Shown: piece after piece, positions 1-6,231 of the stretch
Layout: each line of letters starts with the position of its first letter
Position numbering within the stretch: position 1 is the stretch's first letter
Source of the DNA: Cyanothece sp. UBA12306
GTDB lineage: Bacteria; Cyanobacteriota; Cyanobacteriia; Cyanobacteriales; Microcystaceae
NCBI GenBank assembly: GCA_003448685.1
Contig: DLXW01000367.1
Coordinates: 1-9,259, forward strand
Reading direction: 5' to 3'
DNA: 9,259 nt
Program-made: the position numbers and the translations under genes
The notes under the pieces: model-generated
The model's database searches: none
Seen by the model: the letters and a program-made list of their open reading frames with translations, nothing else
Told to the model about the DNA's origin: nothing

Positions 1-62
1 ATCAGCGTCGGGAGGAGGTCACGATTTACAATTCATGATTCATCTTTCGTAATTAGTCAATA

Positions 63-929
63 ATGAAAACAGCGTGGGTATTTCCAGGACAAGGATCACA
101 AGCAGTAGGAATGGGGGTAGACTTACAAGAAACCGCCATCGGACAAAGTAAATTTGACCAAGCAGAAGAGATTCTTGGCTGGTCTGTGGTGGAAAAATGT
201 CAAGGAAATGAAGAAGAATTATCGAGAACTCTCTATACTCAGCCTTGTTTATACGTTATTGAAAGCATTTTAGTCGATTTACTCATCGCTAAGGGTCAAT
301 TACCTTATTTAGTAGCTGGACATAGTTTAGGAGAATATTCCGCTTTGTATGGGGCTAGAGTATTTGATTTTGCTACAGGTTTGAAATTAGTTCAAAGTCG
401 CGCTCAGTTGATGGATGGTGCCGCCGGTGGAAAAATGGCGGCTTTGATGAGGTTTGACCGTGATAAGTTAGAACAGGCGATCGCGGCTAACCCTGATGTG
501 GTAATGGCTAATGATAATAGTGAACAACAGGTGGTTATTTCAGGAACTCCTGAGGCAGTAGATAGTATTCTTTCTTTGGTTAAAGTAAAAAAGACTGTTC
601 CCCTTAAGGTTTCTGGGGCATTTCATTCTCCTTTGATGGCTCAGGCAGCCCAAGAATTTGAGGGTTTATTAGCTTCCTATGAGTTTATGGATGCTAAAGT
701 TCCCGTACTCTCTAATGTTGATCCTACTCCTACTCAGTCAGCAACCATTTTAAAAGAGCGTTTAATCAAACAAATGACTGGTTCAGTTCGTTGGCGCGAA
801 ATTATGCTGCAATTACCCCAAGAAGGTGTCACTCACTCCGTTGAAATTGGACCGGGAAAAGTATTGACGGGTTTAATTAAGCGTACTTGTCCTGAGCTTA
901 AGTTAACTAATATTAGTACGATCGAGTAG
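63..929 (+). CDS. fabD: Malonyl-CoA:ACP transacylase (FabD)
   Basis: Moves the malonyl group from CoA to acyl carrier protein, supplying the extender for type II fatty-acid synthesis in the cytoplasm. The 288-residue length is normal for a stand-alone FabD. The N-terminal FPGQGSQ motif (residues 7-13) starts the fold. The nucleophile is Ser88 in GHSLGEYSA (86-94), Arg113 is the carboxylate-binding Arg in QSRAQLM, His188 is the catalytic His in GAFHSPLM, and Gln237 matches the oxyanion Gln; all four align with E. coli S92, R117, H201 and Q250. The ATG at 63 gives the usual short N-terminus before the first beta strand. No Shine-Dalgarno sequence is visible before it, and a TAA at 61-63 in the frame starting at base 1 overlaps the ATG. 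Cyanobacteria often place fabD after fabH, but the 62 upstream bases are too few to identify that neighbour. The sequence is intact. Confidence 0.97.
   Translation: MKTAWVFPGQGSQAVGMGVDLQETAIGQSKFDQAEEILGWSVVEKCQGNEEELSRTLYTQPCLYVIESILVDLLIAKGQLPYLVAGHSLGEYSALYGARVFDFATGLKLVQSRAQLMDGAAGGKMAALMRFDRDKLEQAIAANPDVVMANDNSEQQVVISGTPEAVDSILSLVKVKKTVPLKVSGAFHSPLMAQAAQEFEGLLASYEFMDAKVPVLSNVDPTPTQSATILKERLIKQMTGSVRWREIMLQLPQEGVTHSVEIGPGKVLTGLIKRTCPELKLTNISTIE
477..484. repeat. HIP1 octamer GCGATCGC in fabD
   Basis: Perfect palindromic GCGATCGC within fabD (around residues 139-141). HIP1 is strongly over-represented in many cyanobacterial genomes, so this is a lineage marker rather than a gene-specific signal. 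Confidence 0.9.
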
Positions 930-1007
930 CTTCGATCCAATTAAAAATGATTTAATTAAATTATTGCTACCTATATAAAACTTAGTAAAAATCAATTTTA
1001 ATTAACC

Positions 1008-1898
1008 ATGAGTTCAAGCACTATTACTTCCTCCGACTCCCTAGAAAGATTAACCTGGACTTGGCAAGGACACAACATCAACTACACAGTTCAAGGAAAA
1101 GGAGAACCTCTACTTCTAATTCACGGTTTTGGCGCATCTATTGGACATTGGCGCAAAAATATCCCAATTTTGTCGAAAAATGGCTATCGAGTTTATGCTC
1201 TAGATTTATTAGGGTTTGGTGCTTCAGATAAACCCCCTTTAGATTACACAGTAGAACTGTGGCGCGAACAAATCAAGGACTTTTGGAAAGCCCAGATTAA
1301 TCAACCTACTGTGTTTGTGGGAAATTCCATCGGAGGGTTACTTAGTTTAATGCTAATGTCTACCTATCCTGAGATAACTAAAGGAGGTATCTTGATTAAC
1401 TGTGCTGGGGGTTTGAATCATCGTCCTGATGAATTAAATTGGCCATTAGGGTTAATTATGGGTGTGTTTGCTAAATTAGTTAATTCCCCTGTGACAGGGA
1501 AATTCATTTTTAATAGTATTCGTCAAAAACAGCGTCTACGTCGTACTCTTTATCAAGTTTACTGCGATCGCAATGCAGTAACCGACGAATTAATTGATAT
1601 ACTCTATCAACCTTCTTGTGATACTGGTGCGCAACAGGTATTCGCTTCTGTCTTAACTGCACCCCCAGGACCGACTCCCAAGGAATTATTACCCCAGGTA
1701 GAACACCCATTATTAGTGTTATGGGGAACCGATGATCCCTGGACTCCCATTACGGGTTCTAAAATTTACCAAGAACGGGCAAACAGAGGGGAAAATACCC
1801 AGTTTTTCCCTATAAATAAGGCTGGTCATTGCCCTCACGACGAAAACCCCTCTAAAGTCAATCAATTAATTTTAAATTGGCTAACAACTACCCTCTAA
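1008..1898 (+). CDS. Alpha/beta hydrolase, chlorophyll dephytylase/pheophytinase-like
   Basis: A complete 296-residue alpha/beta-fold serine hydrolase. Visible landmarks are the oxyanion-strand motif LLLIHGFGAS (about 35-44), HWRKNIP (47-53), ALDLLGFGASDKP (64-76), the nucleophile elbow GNSIGG with Ser107, the acid Asp243 in LWGTDDPW, and His274 in KAGHCPH. The triad Ser107-Asp243-His274 is intact. A cap domain fills roughly 135-220. The N-terminal TWTWQGHNINYTVQG and HGFGASIGHWR segments resemble the plant plastid and cyanobacterial group that includes CLD1, pheophytinase and At4g36530-type proteins. A phytyl-ester or other lipophilic ester substrate is therefore plausible but unproven. There is no signal peptide, so it should be cytoplasmic or peripheral. 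It lies 78 bp after fabD on the same strand, and AT-rich DNA with no clear Shine-Dalgarno precedes the ATG. A small esterase or haloperoxidase-like enzyme is the alternative. Confidence 0.92.
   Translation: MSSSTITSSDSLERLTWTWQGHNINYTVQGKGEPLLLIHGFGASIGHWRKNIPILSKNGYRVYALDLLGFGASDKPPLDYTVELWREQIKDFWKAQINQPTVFVGNSIGGLLSLMLMSTYPEITKGGILINCAGGLNHRPDELNWPLGLIMGVFAKLVNSPVTGKFIFNSIRQKQRLRRTLYQVYCDRNAVTDELIDILYQPSCDTGAQQVFASVLTAPPGPTPKELLPQVEHPLLVLWGTDDPWTPITGSKIYQERANRGENTQFFPINKAGHCPHDENPSKVNQLILNWLTTTL
1564..1571. repeat. HIP1 octamer GCGATCGC in hydrolase gene
   Basis: Perfect octamer at the codons for Cys-Asp-Arg (about residues 186-188) of the alpha/beta hydrolase gene. Confidence 0.9.
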
Positions 1899-1927
1899 AT
1901 CTCACAATAGTGATTATTTATTCATAA

Positions 1928-2974
1928 TTAAAATTGGCAAATTGAGTGGGGTTGAACTGGACAAATTTGGCTTTTTAGGGGGTTATTGATAACATTTAAG
2001 ACTTTTAATTGTTTCAAAGAAGATAGGGGAGAAAGATCTATAATTTTATTATTTCCCAATTCAAGTTCTGAAAGATTTTGTAAATGGGATAATGGCTTAA
2101 TATTAGTTATGCCGTTATTATGTAAATACAGTAACTTAATGTTTTGTAAGGAGGACAAAGGCTCTAAATTAGACACCATATTATTATCAAGGATAAGTCC
2201 TTTTAAAGAGATAAATTTAGATAAAGGAGAGATATCAGAAATTTTATTGTTAGGGACAATTAGAGTTTTTAATTTTGTTAGTTTAGATAGAGCATAAATA
2301 TCTTGAATTAAATTGTTTGCGATAGAAACTCCTTTTAAGTTCTCAAGAAAAGACAAAGAAGATATATCACTTATTTTATTATTATCTAGAATTAATACTT
2401 CAATATTTTTCAAAGAAGATAGAGGATTAAGATCAGAAATTTGGTTAAAGGGAACATATAAACGATTCAAGGATTTTAGAGACGACAATGGACTTAAATC
2501 TTTTACCTGATTATTCCACATCCAAAGAGTTTTTAATCTCTTCATCTTGGATAAAGCATTGATATCCCTAATTTGGTTATTTGATAATTCTAGAGTTGTT
2601 AATCGAGTAAAAGAAGCAAGAGGGGTGATATCAGAGATTTGATTATCCGCTAAATATAATTTATTGATGTGAGAAAAAGAAGCTAAAGGAGTTAAATCTT
2701 GTATATGAGTTCCTGATAAATATAATTCATCGGTATTTCTTATTTCATGGGAAGCAGCAACACAATCTTTAGTTTGAACTTCCTTTAAGATAATATCAAT
2801 GGTATATTGAGCTTCAGGAGAAAGTTCATTTTGTTGTACACACAATTGAGCAAAACCTGTGGTCGCACCCAAAGATGAATACTTAAACCAAGCTAAACTG
2901 ATCACAAAACCCAAAATAATACCTAGTATAAATTTAGTAATGAAAGAGAAAAAAAATTCTTTTTTGGGTAGCAT
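1928..2974 (-). CDS. Membrane-anchored leucine-rich repeat protein
   Basis: A 348-residue protein with one hydrophobic segment at about residues 9-30, following a Lys-rich start (MLPKK). This is probably an uncleaved signal anchor that places the rest outside the cytoplasm. A short linker contains Cys45 and Cys71. Residues 81-322 are eleven uninterrupted 22-residue leucine-rich repeats of the internalin/SDS22-like type, consensus LxxLxLxxNxIsDIsPLSsLxx. The array ends in a C-cap with Cys338 and Cys346 (ICPVQPHSICQF), a common ending of cyanobacterial LRR proteins. Paired cysteines at both caps suggest disulfides outside the cytoplasm. Such arrays usually bind proteins, and no catalytic domain is present. 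The start at 2974 is the only one that keeps the whole anchor. The coding DNA is more AT-rich than fabD or gpmI. The gene converges with the hydrolase gene, with 29 bp between stop codons and no visible terminator hairpin. The ligand is unknown. Confidence 0.92.
   Translation of the reverse strand: MLPKKEFFFSFITKFILGIILGFVISLAWFKYSSLGATTGFAQLCVQQNELSPEAQYTIDIILKEVQTKDCVAASHEIRNTDELYLSGTHIQDLTPLASFSHINKLYLADNQISDITPLASFTRLTTLELSNNQIRDINALSKMKRLKTLWMWNNQVKDLSPLSSLKSLNRLYVPFNQISDLNPLSSLKNIEVLILDNNKISDISSLSFLENLKGVSIANNLIQDIYALSKLTKLKTLIVPNNKISDISPLSKFISLKGLILDNNMVSNLEPLSSLQNIKLLYLHNNGITNIKPLSHLQNLSELELGNNKIIDLSPLSSLKQLKVLNVINNPLKSQICPVQPHSICQF
2009..2734 (-). repeat. Eleven tandem 66-bp coding repeats (22-residue LRRs)
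   Basis: These bases encode residues 81-322 of the LRR protein as eleven units of exactly 22 codons, without insertion or deletion. The most conserved positions are Leu4, Leu6, Asn9, Ile/Val11, Asp13, Ile/Leu14, Leu17 and Ser18. The segment PLSSLK(S/N/Q) recurs in repeats 4, 5 and 11, and PLSSLQN in repeat 9. Identical unit length suggests growth by internal duplication, and similar DNA units could recombine to change repeat number. Confidence 0.9.
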
Positions 2975-3077
2975 TAGAATAGAAAACCTTAATAATTAGA
3001 GAATTAATCGATGAAAAATGGGTCAGCATACTCCGAGTCAGGAGAGAAATAGAATGAGGATTCAATTAAGTAAATAA

Positions 3078-3105
3078 TTTTGGATGTTAGATTTTGGATT
3101 CTAGA
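3078..3105. repeat. Short tandem repeat, 14-bp unit x2
   Basis: TTTTGGATGTTAGA is followed directly by TTTTGGATTCTAGA, two 14-bp copies differing at two positions. TTGGAT/TTAGAT-like units recall the short tandemly repeated repetitive (STRR) sequences common between cyanobacterial genes. With only two copies, chance cannot be excluded. Confidence 0.5.
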
Positions 3106-3163
3106 TTGTACAAAGACTACAGAGATTCAGTAGATCACAATAAGGAAAACAACCAATCGTATC

Positions 3164-3322
3164 TTACATTTCATTTGAAAATATTATATCTATTTTAGAG
3201 TTAATTTGAGCAGGAGTTGGTGATCTAATGACTGAAACTAAATTATCTGAAGCATATATTTGACTAAATCCAAATTTATCCTTGATTTTATGAAAATTAC
3301 GCCTGTTTTCTGTATTTATCTC
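3164..3322 (-). other. Stop-free 52-codon extension after the protease stop codon
   Basis: Immediately after the protease TAA (3323-3325), the same reading frame stays open for 52 codons, beginning Glu-Ile-Asn-Thr-Glu-Asn and ending Phe-Ser-Asn-Glu-Met, then TAA at 3164-3166. It contains no ATG, GTG or TTG start except the final Met, so it is not an ordinary independent gene. It could be the remnant of a longer C-terminal region, a decayed neighbouring gene or chance. The predicted peptide is mixed polar and hydrophobic and I recognise no domain in it. Confidence 0.25.
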
Positions 3323-4138
3323 TTAATTTAATTTGAGGGAAACTGATTCTGGTAGAGGCCACCCTAATCGAGTTGGTTGTTGATAAATCTTTTTCAAAGT
3401 ATTAATATCTCGCACAGAAATGGTAGGAGGATGGCGAACTTGGGAAAAATATAGTGCGTCAGTTTCTTGATCACTATGTCCCCAAATTCCTAAACCATGG
3501 CCTAATTCATGGCGTGTGGCCGATAAAATTGATGATTGACTTAGACGGGGACTAATTTTAATGGTCATGCGATGAAACAAAAGAGGGGGATGATCCTCAG
3601 TAAAATAGAAATCATAGCGCGTTTGGGCCGATCGCGCTCTAGGTATTTTTAATTTTCCTGTTTCTTGATCAAAAGTAGTATCAAGGGGAGGATCAGTTCT
3701 TTTGATTAGGATATCAGCTAATTTGGGGTCGGGTACTTCCACTATAGGTAAGTAAACCTGCCATTCTTTTATCCCTTGGGTAACCCCTTCTACCCACTGT
3801 TGAAAACGAAGGTTACTCGCAGAGTTATCGGTTAAATTCTGGGGACGATCAAGATAGACTTTAATCGGAAATTTAGACCAAATTAAATAACCCGCAGGAC
3901 TAGCAGAAATCTGATCAAAATAGTCTCCTACCCCATGAACATCTTGCCACTGAATCAGGGTAGGAGGTAAGGTATGATGTTTTAAAGTCGGCAGGGATTT
4001 TTCTAAGTCAGTTTCTTGGGCGACCAAAGGTTGGATAAAAGATATTAATAAGCAAACCATCAGGGTTAACCCTAGCCTGAAAAAGCATTCCCGATTCTTC
4101 CGCCAAAAAGGCTGCCATTGATGTAGAATACTGTTCAT
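3323..4138 (-). CDS. Matrixin-like (metzincin) zinc metalloprotease, exported
   Basis: A 271-residue protein with a basic N-terminus, a hydrophobic stretch at about residues 21-38 and Leu-Val-Ala-Gln at 38-41 as a likely signal-peptidase I site. A Thr/Pro-rich segment precedes the catalytic domain (about 85-255). The zinc site is HELGHGLGIWGH (210-221), with His210, Glu211 and His214 in place. The third His (221) is one residue later than in the classical HExxHxxGxxH. The downstream TDALYFSQV (226-234) is where the metzincin Met-turn belongs, but the Met position is Leu229. It follows secG by 27 bp on the same strand and is likely in the gpmI-secG operon, although its own ribosome-binding site is poor. 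It probably cleaves peptides in the periplasm or outside the cell; the substrate is unknown. A proteolytically weak or inactive relative is possible. Confidence 0.88.
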   Translation of the reverse strand: MNSILHQWQPFWRKNRECFFRLGLTLMVCLLISFIQPLVAQETDLEKSLPTLKHHTLPPTLIQWQDVHGVGDYFDQISASPAGYLIWSKFPIKVYLDRPQNLTDNSASNLRFQQWVEGVTQGIKEWQVYLPIVEVPDPKLADILIKRTDPPLDTTFDQETGKLKIPRARSAQTRYDFYFTEDHPPLLFHRMTIKISPRLSQSSILSATRHELGHGLGIWGHSDQETDALYFSQVRHPPTISVRDINTLKKIYQQPTRLGWPLPESVSLKLN

Positions 4139-4165
4139 CCACTTTTGACTTCTAGAAAAACCTCT

Positions 4166-4405
4166 TTACTGAGGAGGATTTAACCATCCCGCACTCAAAA
4201 TAATCGTCAAGGTAATAAAAATCGTACTGAGACCCCAGGTAATCTGATTGAGGAGTTTTTCAGCACTTTTGGCACTGGTAAATAATTGAGCTTGTCCTCC
4301 GATACCACCGAGTCCATCCCCTTTGGGACTGTGTAACAGGACTAGAATTACCAACAGAGCAGCGGAAATAGTCCAAATGATTTGAATAAATTGTACTGGG
4401 GTCAT
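4166..4405 (-). CDS. secG: Preprotein translocase subunit SecG
   Basis: Accessory subunit of the SecYEG channel, assisting SecA-driven export across the cytoplasmic membrane and, in cyanobacteria, probably thylakoid membranes too. The 79-residue length is typical. Transmembrane helix 1 is about residues 6-25 and helix 2 about 53-73. The conserved loop SPKGDGLGG(I)GGQAQLF lies at 26-42, with the Gly-rich and Gln-Leu-Phe elements that define the family. The start codon is 23 bp after the gpmI stop codon, in AT-rich DNA with no Shine-Dalgarno, so its translation may depend on coupling or a leaderless-like mechanism. gpmI next to secG is a recurrent bacterial gene order that includes cyanobacteria, which supports co-transcription. 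The gene is intact. Confidence 0.95.
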   Translation of the reverse strand: MTPVQFIQIIWTISAALLVILVLLHSPKGDGLGGIGGQAQLFTSAKSAEKLLNQITWGLSTIFITLTIILSAGWLNPPQ

Positions 4406-4428
4406 TTTAGGTTAATTTTAATTAGTAA

Positions 4429-6027
4429 TTAGCGAGAAATGCGTACTGGAGTGCGATTAGACTTGATTTCTACCTGGACTGGTTTAATCAGCGATCGCCC
4501 TGTCATTTCTTCTGGTTTAGGTAATTGTAAGATTTCGAGGATAGTTGGGGCAACATCTGCGAGTCTTCCATCGTCTTTTAAATCAACAGCACCGCCATGG
4601 CCAGGAATTTTGCGCCCTTCTCCTTCCACAATAATTAAGGGAACAGGGTTAGTCGAGTGAGCAGTCCAGGGGTTACCTTGTTCATCTCTCATTAATTCCG
4701 CATTGCCATGATCGGCCGTAATTAAAACTGTTCCCCCCATTTTACTAATACTTGTTAGTAAACGTCCTAGACAATTATCCACGGCTTCAATGGCTTCAAT
4801 GGCTGCTTCTATATTGCCCGTATGACCTACCATATCGGGGTTGGCATAGTTAATCACCACCAGGGAATAAATCCCTTCTTCAATGGCATCACAAGCCGTA
4901 TCGGTGACTGCTTCGGCTGACATAGCAGGCGCTAGATCGTAGGTAGCCACCATGGGACTTTGGATTAAAGCCCGTTCTTCTCCTTCCAAGGGTTTTTCTA
5001 GCCCCCCGTTAAAGAAGTAGGTGACGTGAGGATATTTTTCGGTTTCTGCGGTACGAAATTGTTTAAGTCCTTCGCGGGCGATCACTTCCCCTAAAATATT
5101 GTTGAGATTTTGGGGTTCAAAAGCCACTTTAACTGGCAATTGGGGATCGTATTGAGTAAAGGTAACAAAACTAAGGGGTTGGATTAATTTTCGCTCAAAT
5201 CCGTCAAAATCAGGCATGGTTAGACCATAACACATTTGCCTAGCCCGATCAGGACGGAAATTAAAGAAAATAACCCCATCTCCTGATTCTATTGCTCCTG
5301 GGGCAATGCGGGTGGGTTCTATAAATTCGTCGGTAATGTCTTTCTGGTAAAAGTCTTGGATCACTTCGACGGTTGAACGACCATCTCCAGTTCCATCTTG
5401 GGTGAAGACATCATAAGCTTTTTGAATTCGATCCCAACGGCGATCGCGGTCCATAGCATAATAACGTCCACTGATGGTGACAATGCGTCCTATGCCAATT
5501 TCTTTAATATACGATTCTATTTTACTAACAGCGTTGATTCCTTCTTTGGTATTGGTATCCCTTCCATCGGTAATTACATGAAGACAAACTTGATCAAGCT
5601 GTTGTGCTTTGGCTAAATCGAGTAATCCTAGTAAATGATCTAGATGGGAATGAACCCCTCCATCAGAACATAACCCGATTAGATGAAGTTTACCTTGGCG
5701 ATCGCGGACTTCCTCGCAAGTTTCGACTAATTTGGGATTACTTAATAACGATTTGTCTTCGACAGCATCAGAGATACGAACTAATTCTTGAGGGACGATT
5801 CTACCAGCACCTAGGTTGAGGTGTCCAACTTCTGAGTTACCCATTTGACCATTAGGAAGTCCCACATCTTTCCCAGATGTATGGATCAAGGTACGGGGGT
5901 AACTTGTCCAAAGACATTCCATGACGGGTGTTTTAGCTAAAGAGATGGCGTTAGCTTCGGTAGATTCACGATAACCCCAACCGTCTAAAATCACCAGTAC
6001 CACTGGAGATACGGGTGCTTGTGCCAT
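4429..6027 (-). CDS. gpmI: 2,3-bisphosphoglycerate-independent phosphoglycerate mutase
   Basis: Interconverts 3- and 2-phosphoglycerate in glycolysis and carbon export from the Calvin cycle, using two Mn2+ ions and a phosphoserine intermediate. The 532 residues carry the full alkaline-phosphatase-superfamily set: Asp15 in VILDGWGYR, nucleophile Ser65 in MGNSEVGH, His126 in GVHSH, Arg156-Asp157 in TDGRDT, Arg188 and Arg194 in GRYYAMDRDRR, Arg258 and Arg261 in FRPDRAR, Lys331 in EKYPHVTYF, Asp398 and His402 in NPDMVGHTG, Asp439-His440 in TADHGNAE, and His457 in AHSTNPVP. These align with the Geobacillus enzyme at a steady offset. About 16 extra residues (VQVEIKSNRT...) follow the usual C-terminus, as often seen in cyanobacteria. 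The ATG at 6027 has an AGGTGA Shine-Dalgarno six bases upstream. It is the first gene of the gpmI-secG-protease run. Confidence 0.98.
   Translation of the reverse strand: MAQAPVSPVVLVILDGWGYRESTEANAISLAKTPVMECLWTSYPRTLIHTSGKDVGLPNGQMGNSEVGHLNLGAGRIVPQELVRISDAVEDKSLLSNPKLVETCEEVRDRQGKLHLIGLCSDGGVHSHLDHLLGLLDLAKAQQLDQVCLHVITDGRDTNTKEGINAVSKIESYIKEIGIGRIVTISGRYYAMDRDRRWDRIQKAYDVFTQDGTGDGRSTVEVIQDFYQKDITDEFIEPTRIAPGAIESGDGVIFFNFRPDRARQMCYGLTMPDFDGFERKLIQPLSFVTFTQYDPQLPVKVAFEPQNLNNILGEVIAREGLKQFRTAETEKYPHVTYFFNGGLEKPLEGEERALIQSPMVATYDLAPAMSAEAVTDTACDAIEEGIYSLVVINYANPDMVGHTGNIEAAIEAIEAVDNCLGRLLTSISKMGGTVLITADHGNAELMRDEQGNPWTAHSTNPVPLIIVEGEGRKIPGHGGAVDLKDDGRLADVAPTILEILQLPKPEEMTGRSLIKPVQVEIKSNRTPVRISR
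4491..4498. repeat. HIP1 octamer near the gpmI 3' end
   Basis: Perfect GCGATCGC in the part of gpmI encoding GRSLIKP (about residues 510-512). It is the first of three HIP1 sites in this gene. Confidence 0.9.
5440..5447. repeat. HIP1 octamer in gpmI, active-site Arg codons
   Basis: Perfect GCGATCGC lying over the Asp-Arg-Asp-Arg-Arg codons (about residues 193-197) of gpmI, so it coincides with a strongly conserved protein segment. Confidence 0.9.
5698..5705. repeat. HIP1 octamer in gpmI, surface region
   Basis: Perfect GCGATCGC at the codons for Arg-Asp-Arg (about residues 108-110) in a variable part of gpmI, where the codons are less constrained. Confidence 0.9.
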
Positions 6028-6033
6028 GATTGT

Positions 6034-6039
6034 TCACCT
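6034..6039 (-). promoter_or_regulatory. Shine-Dalgarno site of gpmI
   Basis: AGGTGA, read on the minus strand, lies six bases before the gpmI ATG. It supports that start and is one of the few clear ribosome-binding sites in the window. Confidence 0.75.
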
Positions 6040-6060
6040 ATCTTAGTTCTGTGTTCGTGT

Positions 6061-6082
6061 AAGTTGATAATACCATCAACTT
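6061..6082. other. Perfect hairpin 1 in the gpmI leader
   Basis: AAGTTGAT and ATCAACTT form an 8-bp perfect stem around a 6-base loop, 34 bases upstream of the gpmI ATG. There is no following T-run in either direction, so it is not a classical terminator. It may be a 5' UTR stem-loop or the sub-terminal hairpin of the left end of a decayed IS200/IS605-type element. Confidence 0.5.
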
Positions 6083-6085
6083 CTT

Positions 6086-6108
6086 AAATCTGTCTAATCT
6101 TCAGATTT
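6086..6108. other. Perfect hairpin 2 in the gpmI leader
   Basis: AAATCTG and CAGATTT form a 7-bp perfect stem around a 9-base loop, three bases from hairpin 1. The close pairing of two perfect stems suggests a folded leader or a transposon end. I see no poly-U tract after either stem. Confidence 0.45.
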
Positions 6109-6137
6109 GTCTCATAATATAGTTTAATTGTATATAT

Positions 6138-6161
6138 TTACCCTATTCTAGGCAATTTCAT
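6138..6161 (-). other. Seven-codon leader ORF with a perfect Shine-Dalgarno
   Basis: On the minus strand, AAAGGAG (6170-6176) lies eight bases before an ATG that opens MKLPRIG and stops at TAA. It lies upstream of the two hairpins and gpmI. It could be a translated leader peptide, the remains of a disrupted gene start, or chance. No regulatory residue pattern, such as a run of one amino acid, is visible. Confidence 0.25.
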
Positions 6162-6177
6162 TCTTATTTCTCCTTTA

Positions 6178-6231
6178 ACGGCAAAAACCGCGCCAACTAC
6201 AAAAACAACTGTAGTAGAGGAAAACAGGTAA
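6178..6231 (+). pseudogene. Possible residual C-terminal tail of tnpB
   Basis: A short + strand frame encodes Thr then AKTAPTTKTTVVEENR and a TAA at 6229-6231. It lies where the 3' end of tnpB overlaps the omega RNA in intact elements, and Thr/Val-rich degenerate tails are common there. The zinc-ribbon and catalytic RuvC residues that would come upstream are absent: the same frame upstream shows only a hydrophobic, unrelated sequence and then a stop. The assignment rests on position more than on sequence. Confidence 0.25.

Larger units (their letters stand above)
2975..3322. other. 348-bp intergenic region upstream of the LRR gene
   Basis: This AT-rich gap separates the protease stop codon from the LRR start codon. 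I see a 14-bp tandem repeat (3078-3105), a short CTCC/GGAG inverted repeat (3031-3034 and 3041-3044) and a 52-codon stop-free continuation of the protease frame (3167-3322). On the minus strand an AAGG lies about 10 nt before the LRR ATG as a weak ribosome-binding candidate. I could not identify convincing -35 and -10 boxes, a tRNA or a terminator. A promoter for the LRR gene is expected here but is not resolved by eye. Confidence 0.6.

Noticed and set aside
1..62. Possible tail of an upstream gene such as fabH
   Set aside because: All three frames are short and none shows a recognisable FabH C-terminus, so no gene is assigned.
920..937. GATCGA/TCGATC inverted repeat spanning the fabD stop codon, possible terminator
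   Set aside because: The stem is only six pairs and no T-run follows; similar short palindromes arise from the GATC-rich HIP1-like background.
939..957. AATTAAA/TTTAATT hairpin between fabD and the hydrolase gene
   Set aside because: It is all A and T with weak predicted stability, and no other sign of function is visible.
1899..1927. Bidirectional terminator between the converging hydrolase and LRR genes
   Set aside because: No inverted repeat with a stable stem is visible in the 29-bp gap.
1986..2510. Two + strand ORFs (1986-2297, 2313-2510) opposite the LRR gene
   Set aside because: They are antisense shadows of the regular 66-bp repeats; their Lys/Asp/Ile-rich repeated text mirrors the LRR codons.
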